Shown: piece after piece, positions 6,903 through 16,379 of the stretch | Numbering within the stretch: the stretch's first letter is position 1 | Layout: each line of letters begins with the position of its first letter | NCBI RefSeq assembly: GCF_020150815.1 | Contig: NZ_CP083723.1 | Location: 1,116,001 to 1,180,000, forward strand | Length of the DNA stretch: 64,000 bases | Direction: 5' to 3' | DNA from: Haloprofundus salilacus | GTDB taxonomy: Archaea; Halobacteriota; Halobacteria; Halobacteriales; Haloferacaceae | Made by a program: the position numbers and the translations under genes | The notes under the pieces: generated by a model | What the model saw: only the letters and a program-made list of their open reading frames with translations | Told to the model about the DNA's origin: nothing | Database searches by the model: none

Positions 6903-9893
6903 CTACGGCCGGTCGTCGAGCGCCGCCGCGACCAGTTCGACCGGGTGTGCCGGCTCTCTTGTGTCGTCGCGGTCGCCGAGTTGCGTCCGACACGACGCGC
7001 CGGGGGCGACGACGGTGTCGCCGTCGCTCTCATCGACTTGCCCGACGAGGATGTCCACGATGGACTGCGAGAGGTCGTAGTGTTCGGCCTCGTAACCGAA
7101 CGACCCGGCCATCCCGCAGCAGCCGGAGTCGAGATGGTCCACGTCATAGCCGACGCTCCGGAGCACGTTCGCCGCGTGGTGGTCCTTGTTCAGTGCCTTC
7201 TGATTGCAGTGGCCGTGGTAGGTGAGCCGCTTGCCGACCGGTCGGGCCGACAGTCTCTCGCTCAGTTGGCACGTGTCGAGATACTCGAGGACGCCGTAGG
7301 CGTTCGCTCCCAGTTCCAGCACGTCGTCGCCGTCGAGTAGGTCCGCGTACTCGTCTTGGAGCATCACCGCGTCGGAGGGTTCGACGAAGATGACAGACCA
7401 CCCGCATTCGACAGCCGGGTAGAGGGCGTCGACGTTCTGTCTCGCCCGCTCTCGAGCGAGGTTCAGAAAGCCGCCTGAGTACGCCGCCCGCCCGCTCGGC
7501 GCGGTGTCGGACGCGAGTTCGACGTAGACGCCCGCCGCCTCCAGCACCCGGACCGCGGCTTTCCCCGCCTCCGGATAGATGTAGTTCGAGTAGGTGTCGG
7601 GGAACAGGAGTACCTTCTCGTCGGCTTCCGTCGCCGAGGCCCCGGCCTCCCGCGCGTCGAACCACCGTTCAAGCGACTGGCGGGTGAACGTCGGCAACTC
7701 GCGGTCGGGGGCGATACCGAGCGTCCGCTTCAAAAGCAGTCGCGCACCCGGGAACTTCGGCGCGAGGTTCGACACGGGCGCGGTCGCGCTCCCGACGGCG
7801 GCGAGGCAGTCGATGTTGGCGAACAGTCGCTCGCGCAGGCCGCCGCCCTCCCGCTCGTGGTACTGGTGTTTGACCTCGGCTTTCAGCTTCGCCAGGTCGA
7901 CGCCGGTCGGACAGTCGTTCGCGCAGCCTTTGCAGCCGATGCAGAGGTCCAGTACCTCCGACTGAAATCTCTCAGAATAGAGCTCCTCCTCGTCTAATTC
8001 GCCGGTGATAGCCGCCCGCAGGAGGTTCGCCCGTCCGCGCGTCGTCGCCGCCTCGTCGCGCGTCGCCCGGTACGTCGGGCACATCGTGTCGCTGCCCGTC
8101 TGTCGGCAGGTGCCGCAGCCGTTGCAGAGTTCGACCAGTTCGGAGAAGCTCCCGTGTTCGTCGAAGTCGAGGCTCGTCTCCCACTCCGTTGAGAGGTACT
8201 CGGTCCCGTAGCGCAGCGACTGCCGCATGTCGGTCGGGTTCTCCTCTCTGAAGACGACCTTCCCGGGGTTCATCCGCCAGTCGGGGTCGAACGCCGTCTT
8301 CAGCTCCTGAAACGCCGACCACAGTTGCGGCCCGTACATCTTCGGGTTGAACTCGGTCCGGGCGAGACCGTCGCCGTGCTCGCCCGAAAAAGAGCCATGG
8401 TGTACCAGCACGAGGTCGGTCACGGCGTCCGAGATCGAACGCATCGTCTCGATGTCCTCGCCGTCTTTGAGGTTGAGGATGGGGCGGATGTGGAGCGTGC
8501 CGACCCCGGCGTGCGCGAAGTACGCCGCCGACGTGCCGTGGTCTGAAAGCACCTGCTCGAACTGCGTGACGTACTCGGCGAGTTCCTCGGGCGGCACCGT
8601 CGCGTCCTCGATAAACGGATAGGGCTTCGCGTCGCCCGGCAGCGACATGAGCAGCGGAATCGCTGCCTTCCGGAGCTTCCAGAGTCGTCCCTGCGCCTCG
8701 TCGGTGTACGCCTCCACGACGTCGAACGCCTCCCCCTCGGCGAGGAAGCGGTCGTTCGTCCGCTCGATTGCGGCCGGAAAGTCGTCGTGGAGTTCCGAGT
8801 CGAACTCCAGCATCAGCGCCGCCGCCGTGCTCTCGGGCATCTGCGCGGCGTACTCGGCGAACTCGCTGGACTCGCGGGCCAGCCGGAACACCTCGTCGTC
8901 CATCAGTTCGACGGCGCTCGTGTCGAACTCCAGCGCCGCGGGGACGGCCGCCATCGCGTCGACGAGGTCCGAGAAGCAGTACACCGCGAGCGCCGTCTCC
9001 TCCGGTTTGCTCACGAGCGACAGCTCCGCCTCGACGACGACCCCGAGCGTCCCCTCCGCGCCGACGACGAGTTTCGAGAGGTTCATCACCCGCTCGCCCT
9101 CGTCGGTCTCTCTGACCACCTTGTCGAGGTTGTAGCCCGAGACGTTGCGTTTCAGGTCCGGGTACCGGCTCTCTATCTCCTCGGCGTTCTCCTCGACGAG
9201 ACGCCGAACGGTTCGGTAAATATCGGCTTCGAGGTCGTCTTTCGCCACTATCTCCTCCCACTCGTCGCCGTCGACGACCACGTCTCGGGTGCGAATCAGC
9301 GACCCGTCGGCGAGCACCACGTCGAGTTCCTCGGTGTAGGCTCCGGTGATGCCGTAGCGGACCGAGTGCGCGCCCGTCGAGTTGTTGCCGATGCCGCCGC
9401 CGACAGTCGCCCGATTCGAGGAGGCAGGGTCGGGAGCGAACTTCAGTCCGTGCGGCGCGAGCGCGTCGTCCAAATCATCCTGGACGACGCCGGGTTGCAC
9501 CCGCGCCCGCCGGGCGTCGGGGTCGATCTCGAGGACTCCGTCCATGTACTTCGAGAAGTCGAGGACGACGCAGCCGGGTCCGACCGCCTGCCCCGCCAGT
9601 GACGACCCCGCGCCGCGGGGGAGTATCGGCGCGTCGTGCTCGGCGGCGATTCGCACCGCCGCCTGTACGTCTTCGACGGTGCGCGGGAGGACGACGCCCG
9701 CCGGACGCGCCCGGTAGATGCTGCCGTCGGTCGCGTACAGCAGCTGGCTGTACTCGTCGAATCGGACCTCTCCGGCGACGGCGTCGCGCAACGCCGCCGC
9801 GAGAGCGGCGTACTCGTCTACGTCCGCTATCTCCGATTCGGATGCGCGGTACGCCTCGAACGCCTCGACCATCGATTGCTCGTCGACCGCCAT
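6903..9893 (-). CDS. FAD-linked oxidase / Fe-S fusion dehydrogenase (glycolate or D-lactate)
   Basis: A 996-residue fusion of GlcD-like and GlcF/GlpC-like parts. Residues about 50-520 are a PCMH/VAO FAD domain with LPRGAGSSLAGQAVG and ATVGGGIGNNSTGAHSVRYG. Near 590 and 650 are two 4Fe-4S motifs (CNGCGTCRQ...CP and CIGCKGCANDCP). The last third carries CCG-type cysteines (HGHCNQKAL, LDSGCCGMAGSFG). It oxidises a 2-hydroxyacid and passes electrons to the respiratory chain from the cytoplasmic face. The aminotransferase downstream favours glycolate as substrate, but D-lactate fits the family equally. A TATATA at 9919-9924 is 28 bp before the ATG at 9893. Confidence 0.9.
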   Translation of the reverse strand: MAVDEQSMVEAFEAYRASESEIADVDEYAALAAALRDAVAGEVRFDEYSQLLYATDGSIYRARPAGVVLPRTVEDVQAAVRIAAEHDAPILPRGAGSSLAGQAVGPGCVVLDFSKYMDGVLEIDPDARRARVQPGVVQDDLDDALAPHGLKFAPDPASSNRATVGGGIGNNSTGAHSVRYGITGAYTEELDVVLADGSLIRTRDVVVDGDEWEEIVAKDDLEADIYRTVRRLVEENAEEIESRYPDLKRNVSGYNLDKVVRETDEGERVMNLSKLVVGAEGTLGVVVEAELSLVSKPEETALAVYCFSDLVDAMAAVPAALEFDTSAVELMDDEVFRLARESSEFAEYAAQMPESTAAALMLEFDSELHDDFPAAIERTNDRFLAEGEAFDVVEAYTDEAQGRLWKLRKAAIPLLMSLPGDAKPYPFIEDATVPPEELAEYVTQFEQVLSDHGTSAAYFAHAGVGTLHIRPILNLKDGEDIETMRSISDAVTDLVLVHHGSFSGEHGDGLARTEFNPKMYGPQLWSAFQELKTAFDPDWRMNPGKVVFREENPTDMRQSLRYGTEYLSTEWETSLDFDEHGSFSELVELCNGCGTCRQTGSDTMCPTYRATRDEAATTRGRANLLRAAITGELDEEELYSERFQSEVLDLCIGCKGCANDCPTGVDLAKLKAEVKHQYHEREGGGLRERLFANIDCLAAVGSATAPVSNLAPKFPGARLLLKRTLGIAPDRELPTFTRQSLERWFDAREAGASATEADEKVLLFPDTYSNYIYPEAGKAAVRVLEAAGVYVELASDTAPSGRAAYSGGFLNLARERARQNVDALYPAVECGWSVIFVEPSDAVMLQDEYADLLDGDDVLELGANAYGVLEYLDTCQLSERLSARPVGKRLTYHGHCNQKALNKDHHAANVLRSVGYDVDHLDSGCCGMAGSFGYEAEHYDLSQSIVDILVGQVDESDGDTVVAPGASCRTQLGDRDDTREPAHPVELVAAALDDRP

Positions 9894-9918
9894 TACGGAG
9901 GCATACGGCAGTGTCGTG

Positions 9919-9925
9919 TATATAC
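9919..9925 (-). promoter_or_regulatory. TATA box of the glycolate-dehydrogenase operon
   Basis: TATATAC on the minus strand, 28 bp before the start codon at 9893, giving a leaderless transcript. Confidence 0.65.
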
Positions 9926-10076
9926 CATGGGTGCAGTTCACACGATGCGAAAAACGTGTCTCCGCGGTAGGTAGATCCTCCCGTCGCTGTCTCGGTAGCG
10001 CCCGACGCCTCCAGTCACGTCGACGCCGAACCTACGAACCGAAACTCCTTTTCGCCGGTCTGTCCCATCGCTCTCC

Positions 10077-11381
10077 GTGGAATCCAAGCGACTCCAGTTC
10101 TACGGACTCTATCTCACGCGGTTCGCCGGCGGTTTCGGGTTCATCACGCTCATCACGCTCCTGCCGGAGTACATCAACCTGATCGACCCGCAGGATTTCG
10201 CACTTCCATTTCTCGGTCTTACGCTCAGCGCCGGGTTCGTCATCGGGATGTACACGACGGGATTCACGCTCGCCCAGACCGTCGCCGTCGTTCCGCTGGC
10301 GTGGGCGGGCGACCGCTACGACAAACGGCTCGTCCTCCTGGGGTCGCTCCTCGTCGGCGTCGTCGCCTACGCGCTGTTTCCGCTCCTCGACACCGGCGCT
10401 CCCGGCGCGAGTCTGCTCTTCATCCTCGCCCGCGCGCTGCAGGGCGTCGCCGTCACCGGCGCGTCGCTGATGTCGCTGTCGCTGGTCGGCGAACTCGCCG
10501 ACGCGGGAACGCGCGCGAACCACATCGGCAAGGCCAACGCCGCCAACTTCGCGTCCTCCGTCCTCGGCAGTCTCAGCGCCGGCGCGCTGTACGAACTGCT
10601 CGGCTTCACGCCCATCTTCTCGCTCATCGTCGTCCTCCTCTCGGTGGCGACCGGAATCGTCTGGCTCTTCGTCTCACCCGATCGCACCCGAGTGAAGGGC
10701 TTTCCCTTCTCGGACCTCGCGCTCAACCGCCGCATCATTACGGTCTCTAGTTTCCGCGCACAGTACGCCGTCGCCGTGACGCTCGTCCGGACGTGGGTGC
10801 CCATCTACGCGGGCGTCTCCGCCGCGAGCGGCGGTCTCGCGTACGGCGCGCTCGCGGTGAGCGTCACCGTCGTCACCGAGAAGTTCTGCAACATGCTGCT
10901 GCAGCCGCACACGGGTCGGCTCTCGGACCGATACGGCCGCGCGCTGTTCGTCTTCGTCGGCGGCGGTCTCTACGGTCTCATCGCGCTCGCGGTTCCCTTT
11001 TCGCCCGCAATCGGTGCGTCGCTCGGTGCCCCGACCGAACTCCCATTCCTCGGGGCGCTGACGCCCGCATTCCTCCCGCTGGCCGTCCTCTCGGGGCTAC
11101 TCGGAATCGCCGACAGCTTCCGCGAACCGGCGAGCATGGCGCTGTTCGCCGACGAGGGCAGCGGCGGCAAAGGCGTCGCCTCCAGTTTCGGCATCCGCGA
11201 ACTCGTCTGGCGACCTGGGAGCGTTGTGGGACCGCTGCTCGGCGGGTGGTTGATGGCGGAGGTCGGCATGGAGTGGGTGTTCTACGTCGGCGGCGCGTCG
11301 GCCATCACGGGCGTCCTCACCATGTTGGGCGTCCTCGCCTACCACAACGGAACCGGCGTCCGCGCGCTGACCGAGTGGTAG
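10077..11381 (+). CDS. MFS transporter
   Basis: A 434-residue membrane protein with about 12 transmembrane segments in two six-helix halves. Between TM2 and TM3 is GDRYDKRLVLL, and the second half has the matching LSDRYGRALFV; both are variants of the MFS loop motif G-x-x-x-D-R-x-G-R-R. The substrate cannot be told. GTG start; the gene is divergent from the dehydrogenase operon with 183 bp between starts. Confidence 0.88.
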   Translation: MESKRLQFYGLYLTRFAGGFGFITLITLLPEYINLIDPQDFALPFLGLTLSAGFVIGMYTTGFTLAQTVAVVPLAWAGDRYDKRLVLLGSLLVGVVAYALFPLLDTGAPGASLLFILARALQGVAVTGASLMSLSLVGELADAGTRANHIGKANAANFASSVLGSLSAGALYELLGFTPIFSLIVVLLSVATGIVWLFVSPDRTRVKGFPFSDLALNRRIITVSSFRAQYAVAVTLVRTWVPIYAGVSAASGGLAYGALAVSVTVVTEKFCNMLLQPHTGRLSDRYGRALFVFVGGGLYGLIALAVPFSPAIGASLGAPTELPFLGALTPAFLPLAVLSGLLGIADSFREPASMALFADEGSGGKGVASSFGIRELVWRPGSVVGPLLGGWLMAEVGMEWVFYVGGASAITGVLTMLGVLAYHNGTGVRALTEW

Positions 11382-11395
11382 CGCCGCCGACTTCC

Positions 11396-12454
11396 TCAGT
11401 CGTCGCCGGAGATGCGGCGTCGACTCCGCGTCTCGACGTCGAGTCGCCGCTCCGCCTCCGGTCTCTCTCCCGACCCGCTGTCCGGCCGAACCGCCCACCC
11501 GAGCGCGTAGCCGACGGCGCCGACGACGAGTCCGAGGCCGAGTCCGCTTCCGACGCCCGCCGAGACCGCGCCGCCGAGCGTCGGTTCCGCAGTCTGAAGG
11601 CCCCGGACGATGCCGAGGAGAACCGACGCTTCGACGCCGAGCGACAGACAGGCGAACGCGCTCTCGCCACGCCAGGAGACGTAGCCGAGCAGGCCGACGA
11701 CCGCGACGACGACGACCCCGTTCAGGAGCGCGCCGTGGGTGAACTCCGAGAGGTACGCCGCGACCAACACGGCGACGAGGGTGAGCAACCCGACGCGGGC
11801 GCTCGGTTCCCACGCCTGTGCTCGGGCGTACAACGCGGCCGCGAGCAGTCCGGCGATACCGAAAGCGTAGATGGCCGTACTCCACGGGAGCAGCGACCCG
11901 GCGAGGATAAACGACGCGACGCCGAAAACGGCGAGGGCGCTCGTCACTCGGTCGTGGGCCGCCGGCGCGTTGCCCTCCCGTACGTCGAGGAGGAACGAAA
12001 ACGGCGTCGCGTCGCCTCGGGAGACCGACTCGTTGCGCCGCCGAACGGCGACGCCGACGGCGAAGACTAGACTGCCGACGACGGCCGCGAGGCCTCCGGC
12101 GTGACCGACCGCTCTGGCGACTACGTGCGCCGTTGAGGCGTCGGCGATGCCGGCGTCGATGCCGACGGCGAGCAGTCGTCGACTGTGGACCGAGAGCGCG
12201 AAGAGTACCGAAAAGACGGCGACCCACGCGCCGCCGACCCCGCCGCCGCGGACGGCGTAGAGGAGCAGTCCGCCGGCGCCGACGGTCGCGCCGAGCAACG
12301 TCGGTACGGAGAACAGCGTCACGCCGTCGAACGCCGTCGCGTCGACGAAGCCGTAGCTAACGAGTACGACGGCGAGCGTGACTGACACGACGCTCATCCG
12401 ATACGTCAGCGTCTCGTTAGTTCCTACGACTGCAGAGCGGACACGCTGCGACAC
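11396..12454 (-). CDS. Multi-pass membrane protein, unknown
   Basis: A 352-residue protein with about ten hydrophobic segments rich in Ala, Val and Gly and a short polar C-terminal tail (DSGSGERPEAERRLD). I do not recognise the family. A minus-strand TATA (GTTATATG, 12479-12486) lies about 28 bp before the ATG at 12454. It is convergent with the MFS gene, 14 bp apart. Confidence 0.7.
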   Translation of the reverse strand: MSQRVRSAVVGTNETLTYRMSVVSVTLAVVLVSYGFVDATAFDGVTLFSVPTLLGATVGAGGLLLYAVRGGGVGGAWVAVFSVLFALSVHSRRLLAVGIDAGIADASTAHVVARAVGHAGGLAAVVGSLVFAVGVAVRRRNESVSRGDATPFSFLLDVREGNAPAAHDRVTSALAVFGVASFILAGSLLPWSTAIYAFGIAGLLAAALYARAQAWEPSARVGLLTLVAVLVAAYLSEFTHGALLNGVVVVAVVGLLGYVSWRGESAFACLSLGVEASVLLGIVRGLQTAEPTLGGAVSAGVGSGLGLGLVVGAVGYALGWAVRPDSGSGERPEAERRLDVETRSRRRISGDD

Positions 12455-12541
12455 ACGTCGGTAGTGGGCCGACCACTACATATAACTTAGTCAGACAGTT
12501 ATGTTCTAGAACTAGTCAGAACGGAGAGTTCTCGTGACTTT

Positions 12542-14470
12542 TCAGTCGAGGAAGTCGGGAGCGACTCGCTTCTCGTCGCGTTCCTCGCGGAGGTGCGCGC
12601 GGAACGCGTCGCGGTCCACATCGTTCTCCTCGCGCTCCTTCCGGTCGCGGACGGAGACGGTGCCCGCCTCCTCCTCGTTGTCGCCGATGATCAGCATGTA
12701 CGGCACGCGGTCGGTGTGCGTGTCCTGAATCTTGCGCCCGATGGTCCACGAGCGGTTCTCGACGCCGACGCGGAGACCCTCCTCGCGGAGTTCGTCGGCC
12801 ACCCGCTCGGCGTAGTCGAGGTTGTCGTCGCTGATGGGGAGGACGCGCACCTGTTCGGGGGCGAGCCACAGCGGGAACTTTCCGTTGAAGTGCTCGATGA
12901 GCACCATCAGGAAGCGCTCGTAGCTGCCGTAGAGCGCGCGGTGAATCATCACCGGGCGGTGGTCCTCGTTGTCCTCGCCCGTGTAGGTGAGGTCGAACCG
13001 CTCGGGCATGTTGAAGTCGAGCTGGACCGTCGGGCCGTCCCAGCTCCGGCCGAGGGCGTCCTCGAAGCCGAAGTCTATCTTCGGGCCGTAGAACGCGCCG
13101 TCGCCCTCCTCGAGGTAGTAGTCGATGTCACCGTCGTCGAGGACGGCTTTCAGCTGTTTCTCCGCGCGTTCCCAGATTTCGTCGCTCCCCACGGACTTCT
13201 CGGGGCGCGTCGCCAGTGCCACGTCGGCGTTGAGTTCGAACGTCTCGAACACCGTGAGGATGTTGTCGATGATGAGGTTGATCTCCTCCTCTATCTGGTC
13301 GGGGCGGACGAAGAGGTGGCCGTCGTCGATGGTGAACGACCACACGCGCGAGAGGCCCGAGAGTTCGCCGCGCTGTTCTTTCCTGTAGACTTTGCCGTCC
13401 TCGAAGTAGCGGACGGGCAGGTCGCGGTAGCTCCACGACTGCTGGTCGAAGATGGTCGCGTGCCCCGGGCAGTTCATCGGCTTCAGGCCGTACTCCTCGT
13501 CGTTGACATCGAGGAGGAACATGTCGTCGACGTAGTTCTCGTAGTGGCCCGACTTCTTCCACAGCTCGGTGCGAAAGAGGTGCGGCGTCTCCACGGGGTC
13601 GTAGCCCGCGTCAAGGTTCAGCCCCTTCGCGAAGTCGGCGAGTTCGTCGAGGATGCGCTTCCCGTTCGGGTGGTACAGCGGCAGGCCCGGTCCCGTCACC
13701 TCGTCGATGGAGAACAGGTCGAGTTCGCGGCCTAGTTTGCGGTGGTCGCGTTCGGCGGCCTCCTCGCGCCGTTCGACGAACTCCTCCAACTCCTGTTCGT
13801 CGGTGAACGCCGTGCCGTAGACGCGCGTCAGCGTCTCGTTCTCCTCGTCGCCGCGCCAGTACGCCGACGAGATGTTGAGGAGTTTGAACGCGCCGATCTC
13901 GCCCGTCGACTCGACGTGCGGTCCCTTACAGAGGTCCTCGAACTCGCCCTGTCGGTAGAAGCTGATCTCCTCCTCGTCGGCGGCTTCGGTGTCGAGGATG
14001 TCCTGCTTGAACGGGTTCTCCTCGTAGTAGTCGAACGCCTCCTCGCGGCTCATCGTGAACCGTTCGATCTCGTAGTCCTCGGCGACGATGTCGGCCATCT
14101 GCTCTTCGATCTCGCGGAGGTCGTCCTCGTCGAGGTCGACATTCGTCACGTCGTAGTAGAAGCCCTCGTCCGTCCACGGGCCGATGGTCAGTTTCGCCTC
14201 GGGGCGGAGTCGGAGCAGCGCCTGCGCGAAGACGTGCGCCGCCGAGTGGCGAAGCACGTCGAGATACTCGTCGGACCCCTCGGTGACGATGACGAGTTCC
14301 GCACCTTCCTCCAGTTCCGTCACCTTGTCGACGAGGTCGCCATCGACGACGCCCGCCACGGTGTCCTTTCCGAGGCCCGGTCCGATCTCGTAGGCGGCGT
14401 CCTCTACCGTGGACCCCTCCGGGACGGACAATTCCGAACCGTCCGGCAGAGTCACTACGATATCACTCAT
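12542..14470 (-). CDS. thrS: Threonine-tRNA ligase
   Basis: A 642-residue class II synthetase that charges tRNA-Thr. Domains in order are N-terminal TGS ([16 protein letters not shown]), the bacterial-type editing domain ([11 protein letters not shown] near residue 74, with a second half around 180), catalytic core (motif 1 region [15 protein letters not shown], motif 2 [15 protein letters not shown], motif 3 [15 protein letters not shown]) and an anticodon-binding domain ([20 protein letters not shown]). The editing domain is bacterial in type, as is usual in haloarchaea. A CTTATCC box about 27 bp upstream supports the ATG at 14470. Confidence 0.97.
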   Translation of the reverse strand: MSDIVVTLPDGSELSVPEGSTVEDAAYEIGPGLGKDTVAGVVDGDLVDKVTELEEGAELVIVTEGSDEYLDVLRHSAAHVFAQALLRLRPEAKLTIGPWTDEGFYYDVTNVDLDEDDLREIEEQMADIVAEDYEIERFTMSREEAFDYYEENPFKQDILDTEAADEEEISFYRQGEFEDLCKGPHVESTGEIGAFKLLNISSAYWRGDEENETLTRVYGTAFTDEQELEEFVERREEAAERDHRKLGRELDLFSIDEVTGPGLPLYHPNGKRILDELADFAKGLNLDAGYDPVETPHLFRTELWKKSGHYENYVDDMFLLDVNDEEYGLKPMNCPGHATIFDQQSWSYRDLPVRYFEDGKVYRKEQRGELSGLSRVWSFTIDDGHLFVRPDQIEEEINLIIDNILTVFETFELNADVALATRPEKSVGSDEIWERAEKQLKAVLDDGDIDYYLEEGDGAFYGPKIDFGFEDALGRSWDGPTVQLDFNMPERFDLTYTGEDNEDHRPVMIHRALYGSYERFLMVLIEHFNGKFPLWLAPEQVRVLPISDDNLDYAERVADELREEGLRVGVENRSWTIGRKIQDTHTDRVPYMLIIGDNEEEAGTVSVRDRKEREENDVDRDAFRAHLREERDEKRVAPDFLD

Positions 14471-14574
14471 GGAAGGACGAAACCAGAGGATGGGGATAAG
14501 TGTTTTTGAGACGCGCTACCGGGGTAGCGAAACGGATTTATCCACCACTTCGCCGACAGTTCGGCGAGCGGTTC

Positions 14575-14718
14575 TCAGTCCCGTCCGGTCTCGATGTCGA
14601 CGCCCTCGGTCGCCATGTACTCGAGCGCTTCGAGGCACGCGTCGCCCGCCTACGCGGCCAACTTTAGTTGCCGCTGGTCCACCTCGTCGCTGGTGGTCTT
14701 CTGGCTGTTTCGGCTCAT
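14575..14718 (-). pseudogene. Small haloarchaeal protein gene interrupted by in-frame TAG
   Basis: From the ATG at 14718 a 47-codon reading frame runs to a TGA at 14575-14577. It encodes MSRNSQKTTSDEVDQRQLKL, then AA, a TAG stop at 14650-14652, then AGDACLEALEYMATEGVDIE and TGRD. The parts on both sides have coherent helical, acidic composition typical of small haloarchaeal proteins, so one point mutation (or a base-calling error) appears to have broken an intact gene. I do not know its function. Confidence 0.6.
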
Positions 14719-14882
14719 CCGGATGCTCGATACGGTACTGCCGCCAGCGAAGTAGTAGTTGAGCCTGATTACGGCCGGAGGACAGCGTACGCTCGGGCGG
14801 CAGGTCTGGTCGTGCTTACCACCCGACGGATTCGCTCCGTTCGGTCCCCACAGTTAAATCACAGAAGACGGAACTTTCTCGC

Positions 14883-16373
14883 ATGCGATTCGACCGACAA
14901 AGTGGCGTCTTTCTCCACGTCTCTTCGCTCCCCGGCCCGCACGGCATCGGCGATCTCGGCGACGGCGCGCGCGCATTCGTCGATTTTCTCGCGAAAGCGG
15001 ACCAGTCGCTGTGGCAGTTCTGCCCGCTCGGACCCACCTCGTCGGCGCACGGTAACTCTCCGTACCAGTCCTTTTCAGCGTTCGCCGGCAACCCGCTGTT
15101 CGTCGACCTCCGGGAGTTGCTCGACCGGGGGTGGCTCGCCGACGGCGACCTGAAGCCCGTCCCCGAGTTCGACCCCCACGAGACCGATTACGAGCGCGTC
15201 TCGGAGTACAAACGCCCCCTGCTCCGGACGGCGTTCGAGCGGTTCGAGTCGGAGGCCTCGGACGCCGACCACGAGGCATTCGAAGCGTTCCGCGAGCGCA
15301 AGTCGTCGTGGCTCGACGATTACACGCTCTTTATCTCGCTAAAAGAGCACCACGACCAGGTCGCGTGGATCGATTGGCCGGAGGAACTGAAGACGAGAGA
15401 GCCGGACGTGCTCGACCGCGCCCGCGACGAACTCGAAGCCGAGCGCCGCTACCACGCGTTCTGTCAGTTCCTGTTCGACGAACAGTGGCGCGACCTGAAG
15501 TCGTACGCCGCCGCCAACGGCGTCTCGCTCGTCGGCGACCTCCCCATCTACGTTGCGCTCGACAGCGCCGACGTCTGGGCGTCGCCGGAAGCGTTCGCCC
15601 TCGACGAGAACCACGAACCCGCGGCCGTCGCCGGCGTGCCGCCGCAGTTCGGCGACAGCGGCCAGCGGTGGGGGAATCCGCTGTACGACTGGGACTACCT
15701 CCGCGAGACCGACTTCGACTGGTGGCGTCGCCGCCTTTCTCGGCTTTTCGACCTCGTCGACGTCGCGCGCCTCGACCACTTCAAGGGATTCGACGAGTAC
15801 TGGGCGATTCCCGCCGACGCCGACGACCCCGCCGCGGGGTCGTGGCGCAACGCGCCCGGCTACGACTTCTTCGAGACGATAGAGCGAGAGTTCGGCGACC
15901 TGCCGTTCGTCGTCGAAGATTTAGGATTCATCGACGAGCAGCTCGTCGCCCTCCGCGACTACTTCGAGTTCCCCGGGATGCGCGTCCCGCACTACGCCGA
16001 CTGGTGCCGCGAGGGCAACATGAACCAGCCGATGCACTATCCGCACAGCAGCATCGGCTACACCGCCACCCACGACACCGACACGACGGTCAGCTACTAT
16101 CGGAGTTTACCGGACCACCAGAAGGACTGTCTGCACTACAATCTCGGCGTCGACGGCAGCGAGATCAACTGGTCGCTCATCGAGGCGGTGTGGAACTCCG
16201 AAGCGGTGCTCGCGATGACGACGGTGCCCGATTTGCTCGGGTTGGGTTCGGAAGCACGGTTCAACACGCCCGGCACTGCCGAGGGCAACTGGTCGTGGCG
16301 GTGTACGTACGAGGATCTCGAAGACAGCGTGGCCGAGCGGCTTCGCGACGTGACCGACTACACGATTCGATAG
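14883..16373 (+). CDS. malQ: 4-alpha-glucanotransferase (amylomaltase)
   Basis: A 496-residue GH77 enzyme that moves maltodextrin segments between alpha-1,4-glucans in the cytoplasm. Conserved stretches are GVFLHVSSLPGPHGIGDLG at the N-terminus, WQFCPLGPTS, GDLPIYVALDSADVW, VARLDHFKGFDEYW with the catalytic Asp, VVEDLGFI with the acid/base Glu, and GYTATHDTDT. Length is normal. A GTTAAATC box about 27 bp upstream supports a leaderless ATG at 14883. No other glycogen genes are adjacent. Confidence 0.95.
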   Translation: MRFDRQSGVFLHVSSLPGPHGIGDLGDGARAFVDFLAKADQSLWQFCPLGPTSSAHGNSPYQSFSAFAGNPLFVDLRELLDRGWLADGDLKPVPEFDPHETDYERVSEYKRPLLRTAFERFESEASDADHEAFEAFRERKSSWLDDYTLFISLKEHHDQVAWIDWPEELKTREPDVLDRARDELEAERRYHAFCQFLFDEQWRDLKSYAAANGVSLVGDLPIYVALDSADVWASPEAFALDENHEPAAVAGVPPQFGDSGQRWGNPLYDWDYLRETDFDWWRRRLSRLFDLVDVARLDHFKGFDEYWAIPADADDPAAGSWRNAPGYDFFETIEREFGDLPFVVEDLGFIDEQLVALRDYFEFPGMRVPHYADWCREGNMNQPMHYPHSSIGYTATHDTDTTVSYYRSLPDHQKDCLHYNLGVDGSEINWSLIEAVWNSEAVLAMTTVPDLLGLGSEARFNTPGTAEGNWSWRCTYEDLEDSVAERLRDVTDYTIR

Positions 16374-16379
16374 TCGCGG

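Noticed and set aside
5712-7340. 542-codon frame antisense to the aminotransferase and dehydrogenase
   Set aside because: A by-product of high G+C. It spans two real genes and the gap between them, and its translation has no recognisable domain.
14575-14718. TAG read as pyrrolysine in the small gene
   Set aside because: No pyrrolysine genes in the window and none are expected in haloarchaea; mutation or error is simpler.
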